DNA from: Nocardia araoensis NBRC 100135
Lineage (GTDB): Bacteria; Actinomycetota; Actinomycetes; Mycobacteriales; Mycobacteriaceae
Direction: 5' to 3'
DNA: 64,000 bases
Assembly: GCF_000308435.1 (NCBI RefSeq)
Contig: NZ_BAFR01000204.1
Span: 1 to 64,000, forward strand
In this document: positions 23,493-31,876 of the stretch, piece after piece
Layout of the letters: every line of letters begins with the position of its first letter
Numbering within the stretch: the first letter of the stretch is position 1
The notes under the pieces: model-generated
What the model saw: only the letters and a program-made list of their open reading frames with translations
What the model was told of the DNA's origin: nothing
Database searches by the model: none
Program-made: the position numbers and the translations under genes

Positions 23493-24499
23493 GCGCCGTG
23501 TACCGAGGGGTCCGAGCCGCCCGCCGGCTCGGAGTAGACGATGTCGACCAGCGTGTCGCCGTGGTAGACCAGCGAGGTCAGCGAAGCGAGCGAGCACTGC
23601 CGGTTGCGCGGGTCGTGCCAGAGACGCTGCCCCTGGAGGAACCGCCGTAGCGTCCACACCGGCAGCTGGTGGGAGACGAGCACCGCCTCGCGTCCGGCGG
23701 CTTCGACCCTGGCCTTGTTCACGGCCGCCAGCATGCGATGCGCGATCTGCAAGTAGGGCTCGCCCCAGGACGGGGTGAACGGGTCGCGCAGCTTCCACCA
23801 GTGCCGCGGCTTGCGCAGCGCGCCGTCGCCGACCGAGACGCGCAGGCCCTCGAAGGTGTTGCCCGCCTCGATGAGGTTCTCGTCGGTGCGCACGATGACG
23901 TCGTGCTGCGCGGCGATCGGCTCGGCGGTCTCCTGCGCCCGCTGCAACGGCGAGGCGATGACCAAGGCGATGTCGTGATCGGCCAGGGTCCGCGCGACCG
24001 CGGCGGCCTGCGCGCGGCCCGCCACCGAGAGGCTGAAGCCGGGCAGGCGGCCGTAGAGGATGCCGTTCGGATTGTGCACCTCGCCGTGGCGCAGCACGTG
24101 CACGATCGTCTCGATCGGGGCGCCGCCGCCGTCGTGCACCCGATCGGTGGCGCTGGTCCGCGCGTCGGCGCCCTCCGCCGCCATGGGTGCGGCGCCCTCG
24201 GTCTCGGACGCAGCGGGCTTGTCCTTCTTGCGCGCCGCGACCTGCGCGTCCGACGACGCGGCAGCCGCCGCGAACTGAGCGCCCGCGTCGACCAGGATCG
24301 ATTCCCCGGATTCGGCGGTCGCGGTCCGCGCCTCGGCGCCCGCGGCGGCGAACTGCTCACCGGCGTCGATCACGGTCGCTTCCTCGAACGGATCGACGAC
24401 CACGGCGGTCGCGCCGTGCGTCGCGGTCACCTCCGGCGCGGCGGACGGCTTGGCCGGCTTCCGCCGGTCGGCATCGGGCTGATCGAGGTCGGAGGTCAC
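23489..24499 (-). CDS. Histidine phosphatase family protein (Rv0525-like)
   Basis: 336-aa protein. A disordered N-terminal tail of about 130 residues with repeated EQFAAAGAEA/AQFAAAAA-like segments precedes a phosphoglycerate-mutase-type phosphatase domain with catalytic LRHGEV near residue 138 and LIEAGNTFEG. The second catalytic histidine is in VLVSHQLPVW. It starts with GTG overlapping the hemL stop (GTGA). The physiological substrate is unknown. The homologue Rv0525 has the same position. Confidence 0.85.
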   Translation of the reverse strand: MTSDLDQPDADRRKPAKPSAAPEVTATHGATAVVVDPFEEATVIDAGEQFAAAGAEARTATAESGESILVDAGAQFAAAAASSDAQVAARKKDKPAASETEGAAPMAAEGADARTSATDRVHDGGGAPIETIVHVLRHGEVHNPNGILYGRLPGFSLSVAGRAQAAAVARTLADHDIALVIASPLQRAQETAEPIAAQHDVIVRTDENLIEAGNTFEGLRVSVGDGALRKPRHWWKLRDPFTPSWGEPYLQIAHRMLAAVNKARVEAAGREAVLVSHQLPVWTLRRFLQGQRLWHDPRNRQCSLASLTSLVYHGDTLVDIVYSEPAGGSDPSVHGA

Positions 24500-25833
24500 G
24501 CGCGGGATCCTTCAGGGGTGGCGGCCGCCGCCGCGTGCGCGGCGGCGGGCAGGGCGGCAGCGATACGGTCGAACGCGTCCTCGTCGAGCGCCGCGGAGAC
24601 GAACCACGCTTCGAACGCGCTCGGCGGCGCGTATACGCCACCGTCGAGCAGGGCGTGGAAGAACGCTGGGTAGCGCCAGGTCTGGCTCGCCTTGGCGGCG
24701 GCGTAGTCTGTGACCGGGCGTTCGGCGAAGAACACGCTCACCATATTGCCCGCGAACTGAACCTGGTGCCCGACCCCCGCCGTGGTCAGCGCCGAGGTGA
24801 ACAGCTCGCCGAGCCGCTGCGCGTTGCGGTCCAGCGCGGCGTACACCGCTTCGTCGGCCGCGCGCAGGGTGGCGAGGCCCGCGGCCACCGCGACCGGGTT
24901 ACCGGACAGCGTCCCCGCCTGGTAGACCGGCCCTAGGGGCGCGAGGTGGTTCATGATCTCGGCGCGGCCGCCGAACGCGGCCGCGGGCAAGCCGCCGCTC
25001 ATCACCTTGCCGAAGGTGTAGAGATCGCCCGCGACGCCTTCCCGGCCGAACCAACCCGCCGCGCTCACCCGGAATCCGGTCATCACCTCGTCCATGATGA
25101 GCAGCGCCCCGTGCTCGGCGGTGAGTGCGCGCAGACCCGCGTTGAATCCGGGCAGCGGCGCCACCGCGCCCATGTTGCCCGCCGCCGCCTCGGTGATCAC
25201 GCAGGCGATCTGCCCCGGATTCGCGGCGAACGCGGCGGCCACGGCGTCGATGTCGTTGTAGGGCAGCACGATGGTGTCGGCGGCCTGCGCGCCCGTCACG
25301 CCCGGCGAGGTGGGCAGCCCGAGCGTGGCGACGCCGGAGCCCGCGTCGGCGAGCAGCGCGTCGACGTGGCCGTGATAGCAGCCGGCGAACTTGATGATCT
25401 TGGTGCGCCCGGTGTAGCCACGGGCCAGCCGGACCGCGCTCATGGTGGCCTCGGTGCCGGAGTTCACCAGCCGTACCCGCTGCACCGGCGCGACCCGCCG
25501 CACGATCTCCTCCGCGAGTTCGATCTCGGCCTCGGTCGGCGCGCCGAAGGACAGGCCGCCGCTCGCCGCGCCGCGCACCGCATCGACGACCGCGGGATGC
25601 GCGTGGCCGAGGATCATCGGTCCCCAGGAGCAGACCAGGTCCACGTACTCGTTGCCGTCGGCGTCGACCAGCCGCCAGCCGTCGGCCGAGGCGATGAATC
25701 GTGGTGTGCCGCCGACGGATCGAAACGCCCGCACCGGAGAGTTGACGCCACCCGGGATCACCGAACTCGCCCGGTCGAAGAGCTGAGCGGAAACCGGCAC
25801 AGCTGCACTGGTCACGCGCGGAGAAGAACTCAC
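24496..25833 (-). CDS. hemL: Glutamate-1-semialdehyde 2,1-aminomutase
   Basis: 445-aa PLP enzyme that converts glutamate-1-semialdehyde to 5-aminolevulinate, the second step after HemA. PLP lysine K276 is in LYTFGKVMSGGLPAAAFGG. Other marks are the N-terminal VIPGGVNSPVRAFRSVGG, the LVNSGTEATMSA loop and the FAGCYHGHVDALL segment. First gene of the minus-strand operon running through phosphatase, tlpA, the 84-aa gene, ccdA, resB and ccsB, so it links haem synthesis with cytochrome c assembly. Start GTG at 25833. Confidence 0.96.
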   Translation of the reverse strand: MSSSPRVTSAAVPVSAQLFDRASSVIPGGVNSPVRAFRSVGGTPRFIASADGWRLVDADGNEYVDLVCSWGPMILGHAHPAVVDAVRGAASGGLSFGAPTEAEIELAEEIVRRVAPVQRVRLVNSGTEATMSAVRLARGYTGRTKIIKFAGCYHGHVDALLADAGSGVATLGLPTSPGVTGAQAADTIVLPYNDIDAVAAAFAANPGQIACVITEAAAGNMGAVAPLPGFNAGLRALTAEHGALLIMDEVMTGFRVSAAGWFGREGVAGDLYTFGKVMSGGLPAAAFGGRAEIMNHLAPLGPVYQAGTLSGNPVAVAAGLATLRAADEAVYAALDRNAQRLGELFTSALTTAGVGHQVQFAGNMVSVFFAERPVTDYAAAKASQTWRYPAFFHALLDGGVYAPPSAFEAWFVSAALDEDAFDRIAAALPAAAHAAAAATPEGSRA

Positions 25834-26007
25834 GAGTTCCAGTCTCTCAGCACCGGAAAATCGGCTTGACGACAGGGTGTAGTGCAGTGATGCAGGCCGC
25901 AGCCGCCCGGCAACACGCCGAGGTGGGGTTCGCGCGGATTTCGATCGCTGAGAGGTTGCCGGTGCGTAGTCTCAGCTCACATTCGTCCATCGTTCGGGAG
26001 GGTCTGT

Positions 26008-26394
26008 ATGCGGATTGGCATCGTCAGCGTGGGTGTGCTCGCCGTCGTCGCGGGGGCCGCAATGGCACTCGGCGCCGGATCCGCCGCCGCGCAGCCGCTC
26101 GATCAAATCGACGATGTGCGGCTGGCCATCCCCTTGGACCACACGGCGACCACAGCGCTGGCCGGCGGGCCGATTCCCGCCGTGGTCACCATGTTCGTCC
26201 CACCCAATCGCATCGGCGCGGGGCTGAAGAGCGACTCCGCGATCTACCGCGACGACCGCGGTGCGGTGCACGCCACACTGCGCCAAGTGGTGCTGGAGGC
26301 GGCGGGCCACCCGGACGGGACCGTCACCGTCTACCTCAACGCCCCCGGCACCCGCGACGGGCGTGTGCTGGACATCTACCAGCACTGGAACTGA
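26008..26394 (+). CDS. Small secreted hypothetical protein
   Basis: 128-aa protein with a signal peptide (MRIGIVSVGVLAVVAGAAMALGAGSAAAQ, cleavage around AAA|Q) and a beta-rich mature part (for example AVVTMFVPPNRIGAGLKSD and TVTVYLNAPG). No cysteines or known domain. It is divergent from hemL. The start at 26008 is the only good ATG. Confidence 0.65.
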   Translation: MRIGIVSVGVLAVVAGAAMALGAGSAAAQPLDQIDDVRLAIPLDHTATTALAGGPIPAVVTMFVPPNRIGAGLKSDSAIYRDDRGAVHATLRQVVLEAAGHPDGTVTVYLNAPGTRDGRVLDIYQHWN

Positions 26395-26401
26395 GACGCC
26401 G

Positions 26402-26623
26402 TCAGGCGTACATGCAGGGAACCTGCGCCGACATCGTGTGCAGGAAGCACATGAACCCGTTGTAGGGGCCCGCGGATCCGGAATCCGGCACGAAGATCGG
26501 CGCATCGACCGGGTTCGCGTCCTCCAGCGGCAGTCCCGGGGTCGCGCCTGCGGGCGCGGCCCCGAATCCGAGAGCGGCGGCCACGGCAAACGCGGCACAA
26601 ATCTTCACGGCGAACCGGTTCAT
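26402..26623 (-). CDS. Small secreted hypothetical protein, Cys-containing
   Basis: 73-aa protein: signal peptide (MNRFAVKICAAFAVAAALGFGAAPAGA), then a short mature peptide (about 46 residues) with two cysteines (MCFLHTM and PCMYA). No family recognised. A GGAAAG site precedes the ATG at 26623. It is convergent with the gene ending at 26394. Confidence 0.6.
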   Translation of the reverse strand: MNRFAVKICAAFAVAAALGFGAAPAGATPGLPLEDANPVDAPIFVPDSGSAGPYNGFMCFLHTMSAQVPCMYA

Positions 26624-26792
26624 CGAACACTTTCCTTCATCGACGCACGTTCCAACTACGGCCGAAATACTAACGGCCCCAGGGCCATTCCGACCAAAGC
26701 GCGGGGTCGGCCGACGTCGGGCGCCGACCCGGGCGCCGTAGCACCGTAACCCGAGGGCGCACGGTCCGCAGCGGTTGGCAGGCAATCCGTGG

Positions 26793-27023
26793 CTATGTGA
26801 TGCCCAGACAGAACGCGGCGAAGCCGGTCGTCACCAGACACGCCAGCGGCGTCGGCAGTGCGTGCAGCAGCGGTGCCGGCGGCGTGGCCGCGAAGACGGG
26901 CGCCACCGGAACAGGCTCGTACGGAACGGTTTCGGTCGACGCGGTGGCTGGTACGGCTGCGGCCGCGCCGATCACACCGGCCGCCACCGCGCCGAGAACT
27001 GTTCGCTGGGTGATCGGTTTCAT
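26793..27023 (-). CDS. Small exported hypothetical protein
   Basis: 76-aa protein with a hydrophobic N-terminal signal (QRTVLGAVAAGVIGAAAAVPATAS) and a proline-rich middle (YEPVPVAPVFAATPPAPLLHALPTP) before a second hydrophobic end (LACLVTTGFAAFCLGI). It is therefore exported or membrane-associated. No known domain. A longer start at 27065 adds a polar tail and is less likely. Confidence 0.55.
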   Translation of the reverse strand: MKPITQRTVLGAVAAGVIGAAAAVPATASTETVPYEPVPVAPVFAATPPAPLLHALPTPLACLVTTGFAAFCLGIT

Positions 27024-27080
27024 ATGATCGGCATTCCCGCGGCGCGCGACCGCAAACGGTCGCAAGCGGATTCACGCTGA

Positions 27081-27341
27081 TCAGCGCACAGTGTCGGCGT
27101 CACGCAGCCCGCGCACGAGCCGGGCGGCGGCGTCGATGGCGAACACACCGCCCACCGCGACGAGCAGCGTGGCCAACAGCCACCAAGGCCCGGCGTAGCG
27201 GATGGCGGTGAAGCCCGGGGCGTCGCCGGACGGCGGGAAATCGGTGGTGTGCACGCCCGCACGCGCGCTCAACGCCGCTCCGATCAGCGCGAGCACGACC
27301 AGATCCAGTTCCACGAGCACCGCCACGATCCAGCGTCTCAT
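27081..27341 (-). CDS. Small membrane protein (two helices)
   Basis: 86-aa protein with two membrane helices (residues 4-25 and 52-72) joined by a polar loop (HTTDFPPSGDAPGFTAIRYAGP). It overlaps the upstream gene by ATGA, so the two are co-translated. No known domain. Confidence 0.65.
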   Translation of the reverse strand: MRRWIVAVLVELDLVVLALIGAALSARAGVHTTDFPPSGDAPGFTAIRYAGPWWLLATLLVAVGGVFAIDAAARLVRGLRDADTVR

Positions 27342-27820
27342 CGGTCCGCTCCGTCCGAACTGCGCTGGACGGCCTCGGTCAACGCCGTGCGCAGCGCTTT
27401 GTGATCTCGGGCCCAGGCCTGCACCAGGCCGCCGTCGGCCAGCCGCAGCCCGATGCCGGTGCGGCGGCGCGGCACGCCGGTCAGCTCACCGAGCGCCCTG
27501 GCCGTCTCCCACTCTTCGTCGTCCCAGGAGTTCTCGTCCCGTTCCGGGAGGACCTCCGCGATCGAGCTCAGCGGCAGCGACTCGGTGCCCGAACGCAGCG
27601 TGTGGGCGGTGAGTTCGACGCTGACGTGCCGTTTGCCCGCGACCACTTGCAGCGCGACGAAACCGGCGATCAGCGCGGCACAGAACAGCAGGGCGAACCA
27701 GTGCACGTCGCCACCGGTGACGAGTTCGAGGACGAGAACGGCCCCGCACAGGATCGGCCCGTAGGCCACGGCGCGCCAGCGGGCGCCCGGCTCGGTGAAC
27801 AAGACGGCCTCGGCGGTCAC
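27338..27820 (-). CDS. Membrane protein with a PH-like cytoplasmic region
   Basis: 160-aa protein: two adjoining membrane helices (about residues 18-38 and 41-61) followed by a beta-rich soluble part (VSVELTAHTLRSGTESLPLSSIAEVLPERD) and a helical end. This layout resembles small actinobacterial membrane proteins with a PH-like domain (DUF3093-type); the exact family is not certain. It is coupled to the following 86-aa membrane protein. Confidence 0.55.
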   Translation of the reverse strand: MTAEAVLFTEPGARWRAVAYGPILCGAVLVLELVTGGDVHWFALLFCAALIAGFVALQVVAGKRHVSVELTAHTLRSGTESLPLSSIAEVLPERDENSWDDEEWETARALGELTGVPRRRTGIGLRLADGGLVQAWARDHKALRTALTEAVQRSSDGADR

Positions 27821-27866
27821 GCCCGACCCCCCACGGCAGCGCGCGCCGACACGGCGAAGAACGGAA

Positions 27867-27986
27867 TCAGCGACTCAGGCCGGGCAGCAACAGCACGGCG
27901 ACGGTCAACAGGGCGAACAGAATCAGCAGGCTCAAGACGGCCAGATCCCGCCGAATGCTGTGCGGCTGCTGGATCACCACTCGCAT
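27867..27986 (-). CDS. 39-aa single-pass membrane protein
   Basis: Very short gene with ATG at 27986 preceded by GGAGG seven bases upstream. The product MRVVIQQPHSIRRD is followed by a membrane helix (LAVLSLLILFALLTVAVLLLPG). A longer frame upstream is unlikely. Evidence is the ribosome site and the clear amphipathic-then-hydrophobic pattern. No family recognised. Confidence 0.45.
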   Translation of the reverse strand: MRVVIQQPHSIRRDLAVLSLLILFALLTVAVLLLPGLSR

Positions 27987-28145
27987 CGATGCCTCCGATC
28001 CTCCGGAGCCAGTTGCCGCGTTCCCGTACGAAATACAGGACAACGCACGACAGACGACTACCGGTTCCCACGTCCACTGTGACAACCCTCACCATACATG
28101 CCGCACTGTCTCGGACAAATTTGGAAACGTGTTCCACCGGGGGAC

Positions 28146-28661
28146 TCAGCGCCTGCCGGGCTGGAAGTAGGCGGTGGCCTCGGGCCGGTGGGACAGATAG
28201 ATGGCGCCCGCCGCGAGCACGGCCTGCACGATGGAAGCGCCGCCCGCGACGAGCGAGGCCGTCCCGGTCACCGCGTCGATGGCCAGCAGGGCGCCGACGC
28301 CGATCACCACCGACCAGGCGCCGAGCACCGTCAGCACGGTGCGCGCCCACGACTTGCCGCGCCCGAACTGGTGCACGATCACCAGGGCGAGCGCGGAGAG
28401 ACCGAGGCCGATCAGTACCACCACCACGTAGACCAGCGACACCATCAACTCGGCGCTGGCCAGCGTGACCTGGGGATCCTGCATCCTGGCCTGCTCGAAG
28501 ACCTGCTCGGCGAACGTGCGCCGCTGATCCAGCGCGGCGACGATCGAGGCGATCAACTGCATCACGCCGAAACCGACGACACCCCACCACAGCTGCCGCG
28601 CGGTAACGACGTCCTCCGGCATCGGGGGCCGGGCCGGGCTCGCGGCGAACGGTCCCGCCAT
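28146..28661 (-). CDS. Four-helix membrane protein following hemB (Rv0513-like)
   Basis: 171-aa protein with four membrane segments (about residues 24-44, 72-98, 106-128 and 138-160). Start ATG at 28661 is six bases after the hemB stop. The position beside hemB matches the Rv0512-Rv0513 arrangement of M. tuberculosis, where a membrane protein of unknown role follows. It may form an operon with hemB. Confidence 0.75.
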   Translation of the reverse strand: MAGPFAASPARPPMPEDVVTARQLWWGVVGFGVMQLIASIVAALDQRRTFAEQVFEQARMQDPQVTLASAELMVSLVYVVVVLIGLGLSALALVIVHQFGRGKSWARTVLTVLGAWSVVIGVGALLAIDAVTGTASLVAGGASIVQAVLAAGAIYLSHRPEATAYFQPGRR

Positions 28662-28666
28662 ATTCG

Positions 28667-29644
28667 TCACGACAGCCAGTGCGCGGCTTCGGTCGCCCAA
28701 TAGGTGAGCAGGAAGTCCGCGCCCGCGCGGCGGATGCTCATCAGCGACTCGAGGACGGCGCCGCGGCGGTCGATCCAGCCGCGCTCGGCGGCGGCGGTGA
28801 TCATCGCGTACTCGCCGGAGATCTGATAGGCGGCGACCGGGACCGTCGAGCGATCGGCGACCTCACGCAGGATGTCCAGATACGACATGGCCGGCTTCAC
28901 CATGACGATGTCCGCGCCCTCGGCGAGATCCAGCTCCAGTTCGCGGATCGCCTCCCGCCGATTGGCCGGATCCTGCTGGTAGGTGCGCCGATCGCCTTCC
29001 AGCGAGGAAGCGACGGCTTCCCGGAACGGTCCGTAGAACGCCGAGGCGTATTTGGCGGAGTAGGCCAGGATGCCGGTGTCGATGCGCCCGGCCGCGTCCA
29101 GGCCGCGCCGGATCGCGCCGACCTGGCCGTCCATCATGCCGCTGGCGCCGAGCAGGTCGGCGCCCGCTTCGGCCTGGGCGAGGGCCATCTCGACGTAGCG
29201 GTCCAGCGTCGCGTCGTTGTCCACCGCGCCGTCGCCCGCGAGCACACCGCAGTGGCCGTGGTCGGTGAACTCGTCCAGGCAGGTGTCGGCCATGACCACG
29301 GTGGAGCCGCCCACCTCGTCGGCGAGAGCGCGCAGGCCGCGGTTGAGGATGCCGCGCGGATCGCTGGCCGCGCTGCCGATCGCGTCCTTGTCCTCCGGAC
29401 GCGGCACGCCGAACAGCATGATGCCGCCGACGCCCGCCGTGACCGCCTCGACCGCCGTCTTGCGCAGCGAGTCGAGCGAGTGCTGCACCACCCCGGGCAT
29501 GGAGCCGATCGGACGCGGCTCCGTCAAGCCGTCGGCCACGAACATCGGCAGCACCAATTGCCGTGGTTCCAGTGTTGTTTCGGCCACGAGACGGCGCAGA
29601 GCGGGGGTACGGCGCAACCGCCGTGGGCGGTCCATTCCGGTCAT
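28667..29644 (-). CDS. hemB: Delta-aminolevulinic acid dehydratase (porphobilinogen synthase)
   Basis: 325-aa enzyme that condenses two 5-aminolevulinates to porphobilinogen. Schiff-base lysines K198 (YSAKYAS) and K250 (MVKPA) are present. The metal site reads DTCLDEFTDHGHCG (C122, D124, C132): two of the three zinc cysteines remain while the middle one is Asp, so a different metal requirement is possible. The ATG at 29644 is preceded by TATCGT seven bases upstream, suggesting its own leaderless promoter. Unlike in M. tuberculosis, it is separated from cobA-hemD by three plus-strand genes. Longer in-frame starts extend into non-conserved sequence. Confidence 0.96.
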   Translation of the reverse strand: MTGMDRPRRLRRTPALRRLVAETTLEPRQLVLPMFVADGLTEPRPIGSMPGVVQHSLDSLRKTAVEAVTAGVGGIMLFGVPRPEDKDAIGSAASDPRGILNRGLRALADEVGGSTVVMADTCLDEFTDHGHCGVLAGDGAVDNDATLDRYVEMALAQAEAGADLLGASGMMDGQVGAIRRGLDAAGRIDTGILAYSAKYASAFYGPFREAVASSLEGDRRTYQQDPANRREAIRELELDLAEGADIVMVKPAMSYLDILREVADRSTVPVAAYQISGEYAMITAAAERGWIDRRGAVLESLMSIRRAGADFLLTYWATEAAHWLS

Positions 29645-29749
29645 GAATCGCACGATACGCCCGGCGTGATCCGCTGTCGCGAGCGCCCGTGGCCTGCTCC
29701 GCGGCGCCGGACCCGACCCTCTGGGACAGCTACCGCGCGTTACCCGGCG

Positions 29750-29792
29750 ATCACTCATGCCATCCGAGTGATAACAGTGTGGAAAATCACAC
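29750..29792. promoter_or_regulatory. Two inverted repeats upstream of the 29850 gene
   Basis: ATCACTC-N9-GAGTGAT (29750-29772) and GTGTG-N6-CACAC (29777-29792) lie side by side, 58-100 bases before the start of the next gene. They are likely operator or promoter elements for that gene or for hemB, whose start diverges. Half-site spacing does not match Rex (N8 between TGTG and CACA) or CRP, so I do not assign a factor. Confidence 0.5.
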
Positions 29793-29849
29793 ATTACCCC
29801 CGGTGCGAAGGCGCATACTCCGACTAGGCGAGACCCGCTGGGGGACAGC

Positions 29850-30635
29850 ATGACCGATCCGCACATCGACATCTCGCTGGCCAGAGCCGCCGACTTCGAG
29901 TCGTGGGCGGCGGTGTTGCTGGCCGACTGGTGGCCGGTGCTGACCGACGGTCTGCCCGCGCCCGCGTTCGTGCTGCGGGTCTGGCGTGCCACCGACGCCA
30001 CCCGGCAGAACTTCGCAGTGGAGTTCGTCGCGCGCCAATCCGCCGCGCCCGAGGTGATGCCCGGCGCGCACGTCGCCTTCAGGATGCACGGCATCCGCCC
30101 CGACGAGCCCGAGTGGATACGCAGCCGAGGGACGCACCTGGTCGGCGGCACCGAGGACGCCACCGTCGGGCTGCGCTTCTCCGACACCGCCCGCAGCGTC
30201 TTCCTCCGCCTGCAGAGCAGGCCGTGCCAGGTGACGGAGGCGGCGGGCCGACGCCTGTGCGCCGGGGCGGAGACCAGCCTGCGGTTCCCGGACACCACCG
30301 CGGGGCCGCTGGACGTGCGCGTGGCCCGCAACAGCGCACGGCATCTGCTCGCCCAGCACAGCGCACGGCATGCCACCCCGGCCGATCCCTTACAGCTCGG
30401 GCCGCCGTATCGGGTCGCCGACATCGGCTGGGCCTTCATCTTCCCGTGGTCGACCACATCCTGGTACCTCGACGGCTCGGTGCCCACGCTCCCGCCGGGC
30501 AGCCGCGGGCCGATCGTGGTCGTCAAGGACACCGGACACACCTGGCTGCTCGACAGCCTCCGCAACTACGACGCGCAGCTGACCGCCTACGCGCACGCGA
30601 ACGGGTACCGCGTCCCGATGGAGCAGGCGCGATGA
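29850..30635 (+). CDS. Hypothetical protein with a possible C-terminal YrhB/Imm35-like domain
   Basis: 261-aa protein of unknown family. The N-terminal two-thirds is unrecognised. The last 65 residues (ADIGWAFIFPWSTT...GPIVVVKDTGHTWLLDSLRNYDAQLTAYAHANGYR) resemble the YrhB/Imm35 fold, which in other proteins protects against toxins; this is a weak resemblance by eye. Start ATG at 29850 with a GGGGGA site upstream. No signal peptide. It is followed by the Sel1-like repeat gene. Confidence 0.5.
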   Translation: MTDPHIDISLARAADFESWAAVLLADWWPVLTDGLPAPAFVLRVWRATDATRQNFAVEFVARQSAAPEVMPGAHVAFRMHGIRPDEPEWIRSRGTHLVGGTEDATVGLRFSDTARSVFLRLQSRPCQVTEAAGRRLCAGAETSLRFPDTTAGPLDVRVARNSARHLLAQHSARHATPADPLQLGPPYRVADIGWAFIFPWSTTSWYLDGSVPTLPPGSRGPIVVVKDTGHTWLLDSLRNYDAQLTAYAHANGYRVPMEQAR

Positions 30636-30671
30636 TGGACGACGTGGGGTACCGCGGGACAGGCTGTTGAG

Positions 30672-31481
30672 ATGACCGAGCCGCCGAGCGAGGTCGAGTT
30701 GCTCGCCATGCAGCGGCGCGCCGAAGCGCTGTGGGACGCGGGCGACGCGGCGGGCGCCGAGCACTGGCTGCGCCGGGCCGCCGCGGGTGGCAGCGCGCCC
30801 GCGATGGGCATGCTCGGCGCGCTACTGGCGGCCGACGGGCGGATCGGCGAGGGGATTCACTGGCTGGAGACCGCCGCCGCGTGTGGCAACGAGGCGGCGG
30901 GCATGCAGTTGGGCCTGCTGCACACCGAGCGCGGGAACATCGATGAGGCGGAGCGCTGGCTGCGGCCTGCCGCCGAGCGCGGGTTGCCCGAAGCTCTCTG
31001 CAACATGGGCGTCATCGCCAACCGACGGGGACGCGACGAAGAAGCCGAGCAGTGGTACGAACGCGCCGTCCGCGCCGGAAACCCCACGGCCATGCGCAGT
31101 CTCGGCCTGCACCTGGCGCGCCGCGGTGAATTCGACCGCGCGATCGACCTGCTCACCGAGGCCGCGCGGCGGGGAAGAACCGATGCGGTGGCGGTGCTGG
31201 GTGCCCTGCACCTGGATCGCGGCGAGCCGATCGAGGGCGAACGATGGCTGCGCAAGGGCGCCGAAGCGGGCGACCCGGACTCGATGTTCCATCTCGCACT
31301 CCTGCTGCGCGCCGCCAATACTCCCTACCTCGCAGGCGATTTCGCCGACCCCGAGGTACTGCGGACCGCCGCCGCCATCGCGACCGGACGCACACCGGCG
31401 CAACTGGAAGCCAGACAGTGGCTGGAACGCGCGGCCGCACTGGGTCATCCGCAGTCGCTGCGACTGTTGCACGATCTGTGA
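30672..31481 (+). CDS. Sel1-like / TPR repeat protein
   Basis: 269-aa protein made of about seven Sel1-like repeats (for example GNEAAGMQLGLLHTERGNIDEAERWLRPAAERGLPEALCNMG). Each repeat forms two helices and the arrays bind proteins. No signal peptide or other domain. It begins 36 bases after the preceding gene, in the same direction. The binding partner is unknown. Confidence 0.8.
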   Translation: MTEPPSEVELLAMQRRAEALWDAGDAAGAEHWLRRAAAGGSAPAMGMLGALLAADGRIGEGIHWLETAAACGNEAAGMQLGLLHTERGNIDEAERWLRPAAERGLPEALCNMGVIANRRGRDEEAEQWYERAVRAGNPTAMRSLGLHLARRGEFDRAIDLLTEAARRGRTDAVAVLGALHLDRGEPIEGERWLRKGAEAGDPDSMFHLALLLRAANTPYLAGDFADPEVLRTAAAIATGRTPAQLEARQWLERAAALGHPQSLRLLHDL

Positions 31482-31548
31482 GCCGCCGCCCGATCGGCGC
31501 TCGAAAACCCTTCTGGCCAGCGAAATTTGTCGGTCCCCCCAGGTACAA

Positions 31549-31564
31549 TCGAAGATACGTTCGA
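31549..31564 (+). promoter_or_regulatory. SOS box (LexA site) upstream of the small gene at 31604
   Basis: TCGAAGATACGTTCGA matches the actinobacterial LexA consensus TCGAAC-N4-GTTCGA at 11 of 12 fixed positions. It is centred about 47 bases before the start codon, a position that would overlap the promoter. This makes the gene a probable DNA-damage-induced gene. Confidence 0.7.
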
Positions 31565-31581
31565 GGGGGCTCGCCGCCCCC
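31565..31581 (+). promoter_or_regulatory. GC hairpin in the leader of the 31604 gene
   Basis: GGGGGC (31565-31570) and GCCCCC (31576-31581) pair around TCGCC, immediately after the LexA site and about 10 bases before the ribosome site GGGAGGG. It may shape the leader or affect translation. It lacks a T-tract, so it is unlikely to be a terminator. Confidence 0.45.
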
Positions 31582-31603
31582 GATCGCCACGGGAGGGATG
31601 CCA

Positions 31604-31876
31604 ATGCGCACACCGCAAACCGTTCTCATCGATCGCCCCTACACCCCTTTGCAGAAGCGTCCGTTGCCTCCTGGACGCCCCCGGGCGTGGTACGTCATGC
31701 ACAACCGGCGACTCAAGGCGATGCGCCTGGCGATCGCGCTGCTCGACTCCGGCGTCTACGCACCGAGTTACGCCACGAACAAGCGGATCAGGCACACCGC
31801 CGAGGTGATCGGCATCCGCCCGCCCTCCGACGCCACCTGCTCCATGGTCCGCACCTTGATGCGCAGGAGGTACTGA
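31604..31876 (+). CDS. Small basic hypothetical protein, predicted SOS gene
   Basis: 90-aa protein, ATG at 31604 with GGGAGGG (31591-31597) as ribosome site; an ATG at 31598 is too close to it. The product is basic and helical: RAWYVMHNRRLKAMRLAIALLDSGVYAPSYATNKRIRHTAEVIGIRPPSDATCSMVRTLMRRRY. It has no signal peptide and no known family. The LexA site upstream suggests induction by DNA damage. Confidence 0.65.
   Translation: MRTPQTVLIDRPYTPLQKRPLPPGRPRAWYVMHNRRLKAMRLAIALLDSGVYAPSYATNKRIRHTAEVIGIRPPSDATCSMVRTLMRRRY

Noticed and set aside
29777..29792. CRP- or Rex-like palindrome GTGTG-N6-CACAC
   Set aside because: Spacing is two bases short of the CRP and Rex consensus; kept only as an unnamed inverted repeat.
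29645..30565. N-terminal extension of hemB
   Set aside because: The frame is open but the sequence is not HemB-like and it overlaps the 29850 gene; HemB starts at the MTGMDRPRR region.
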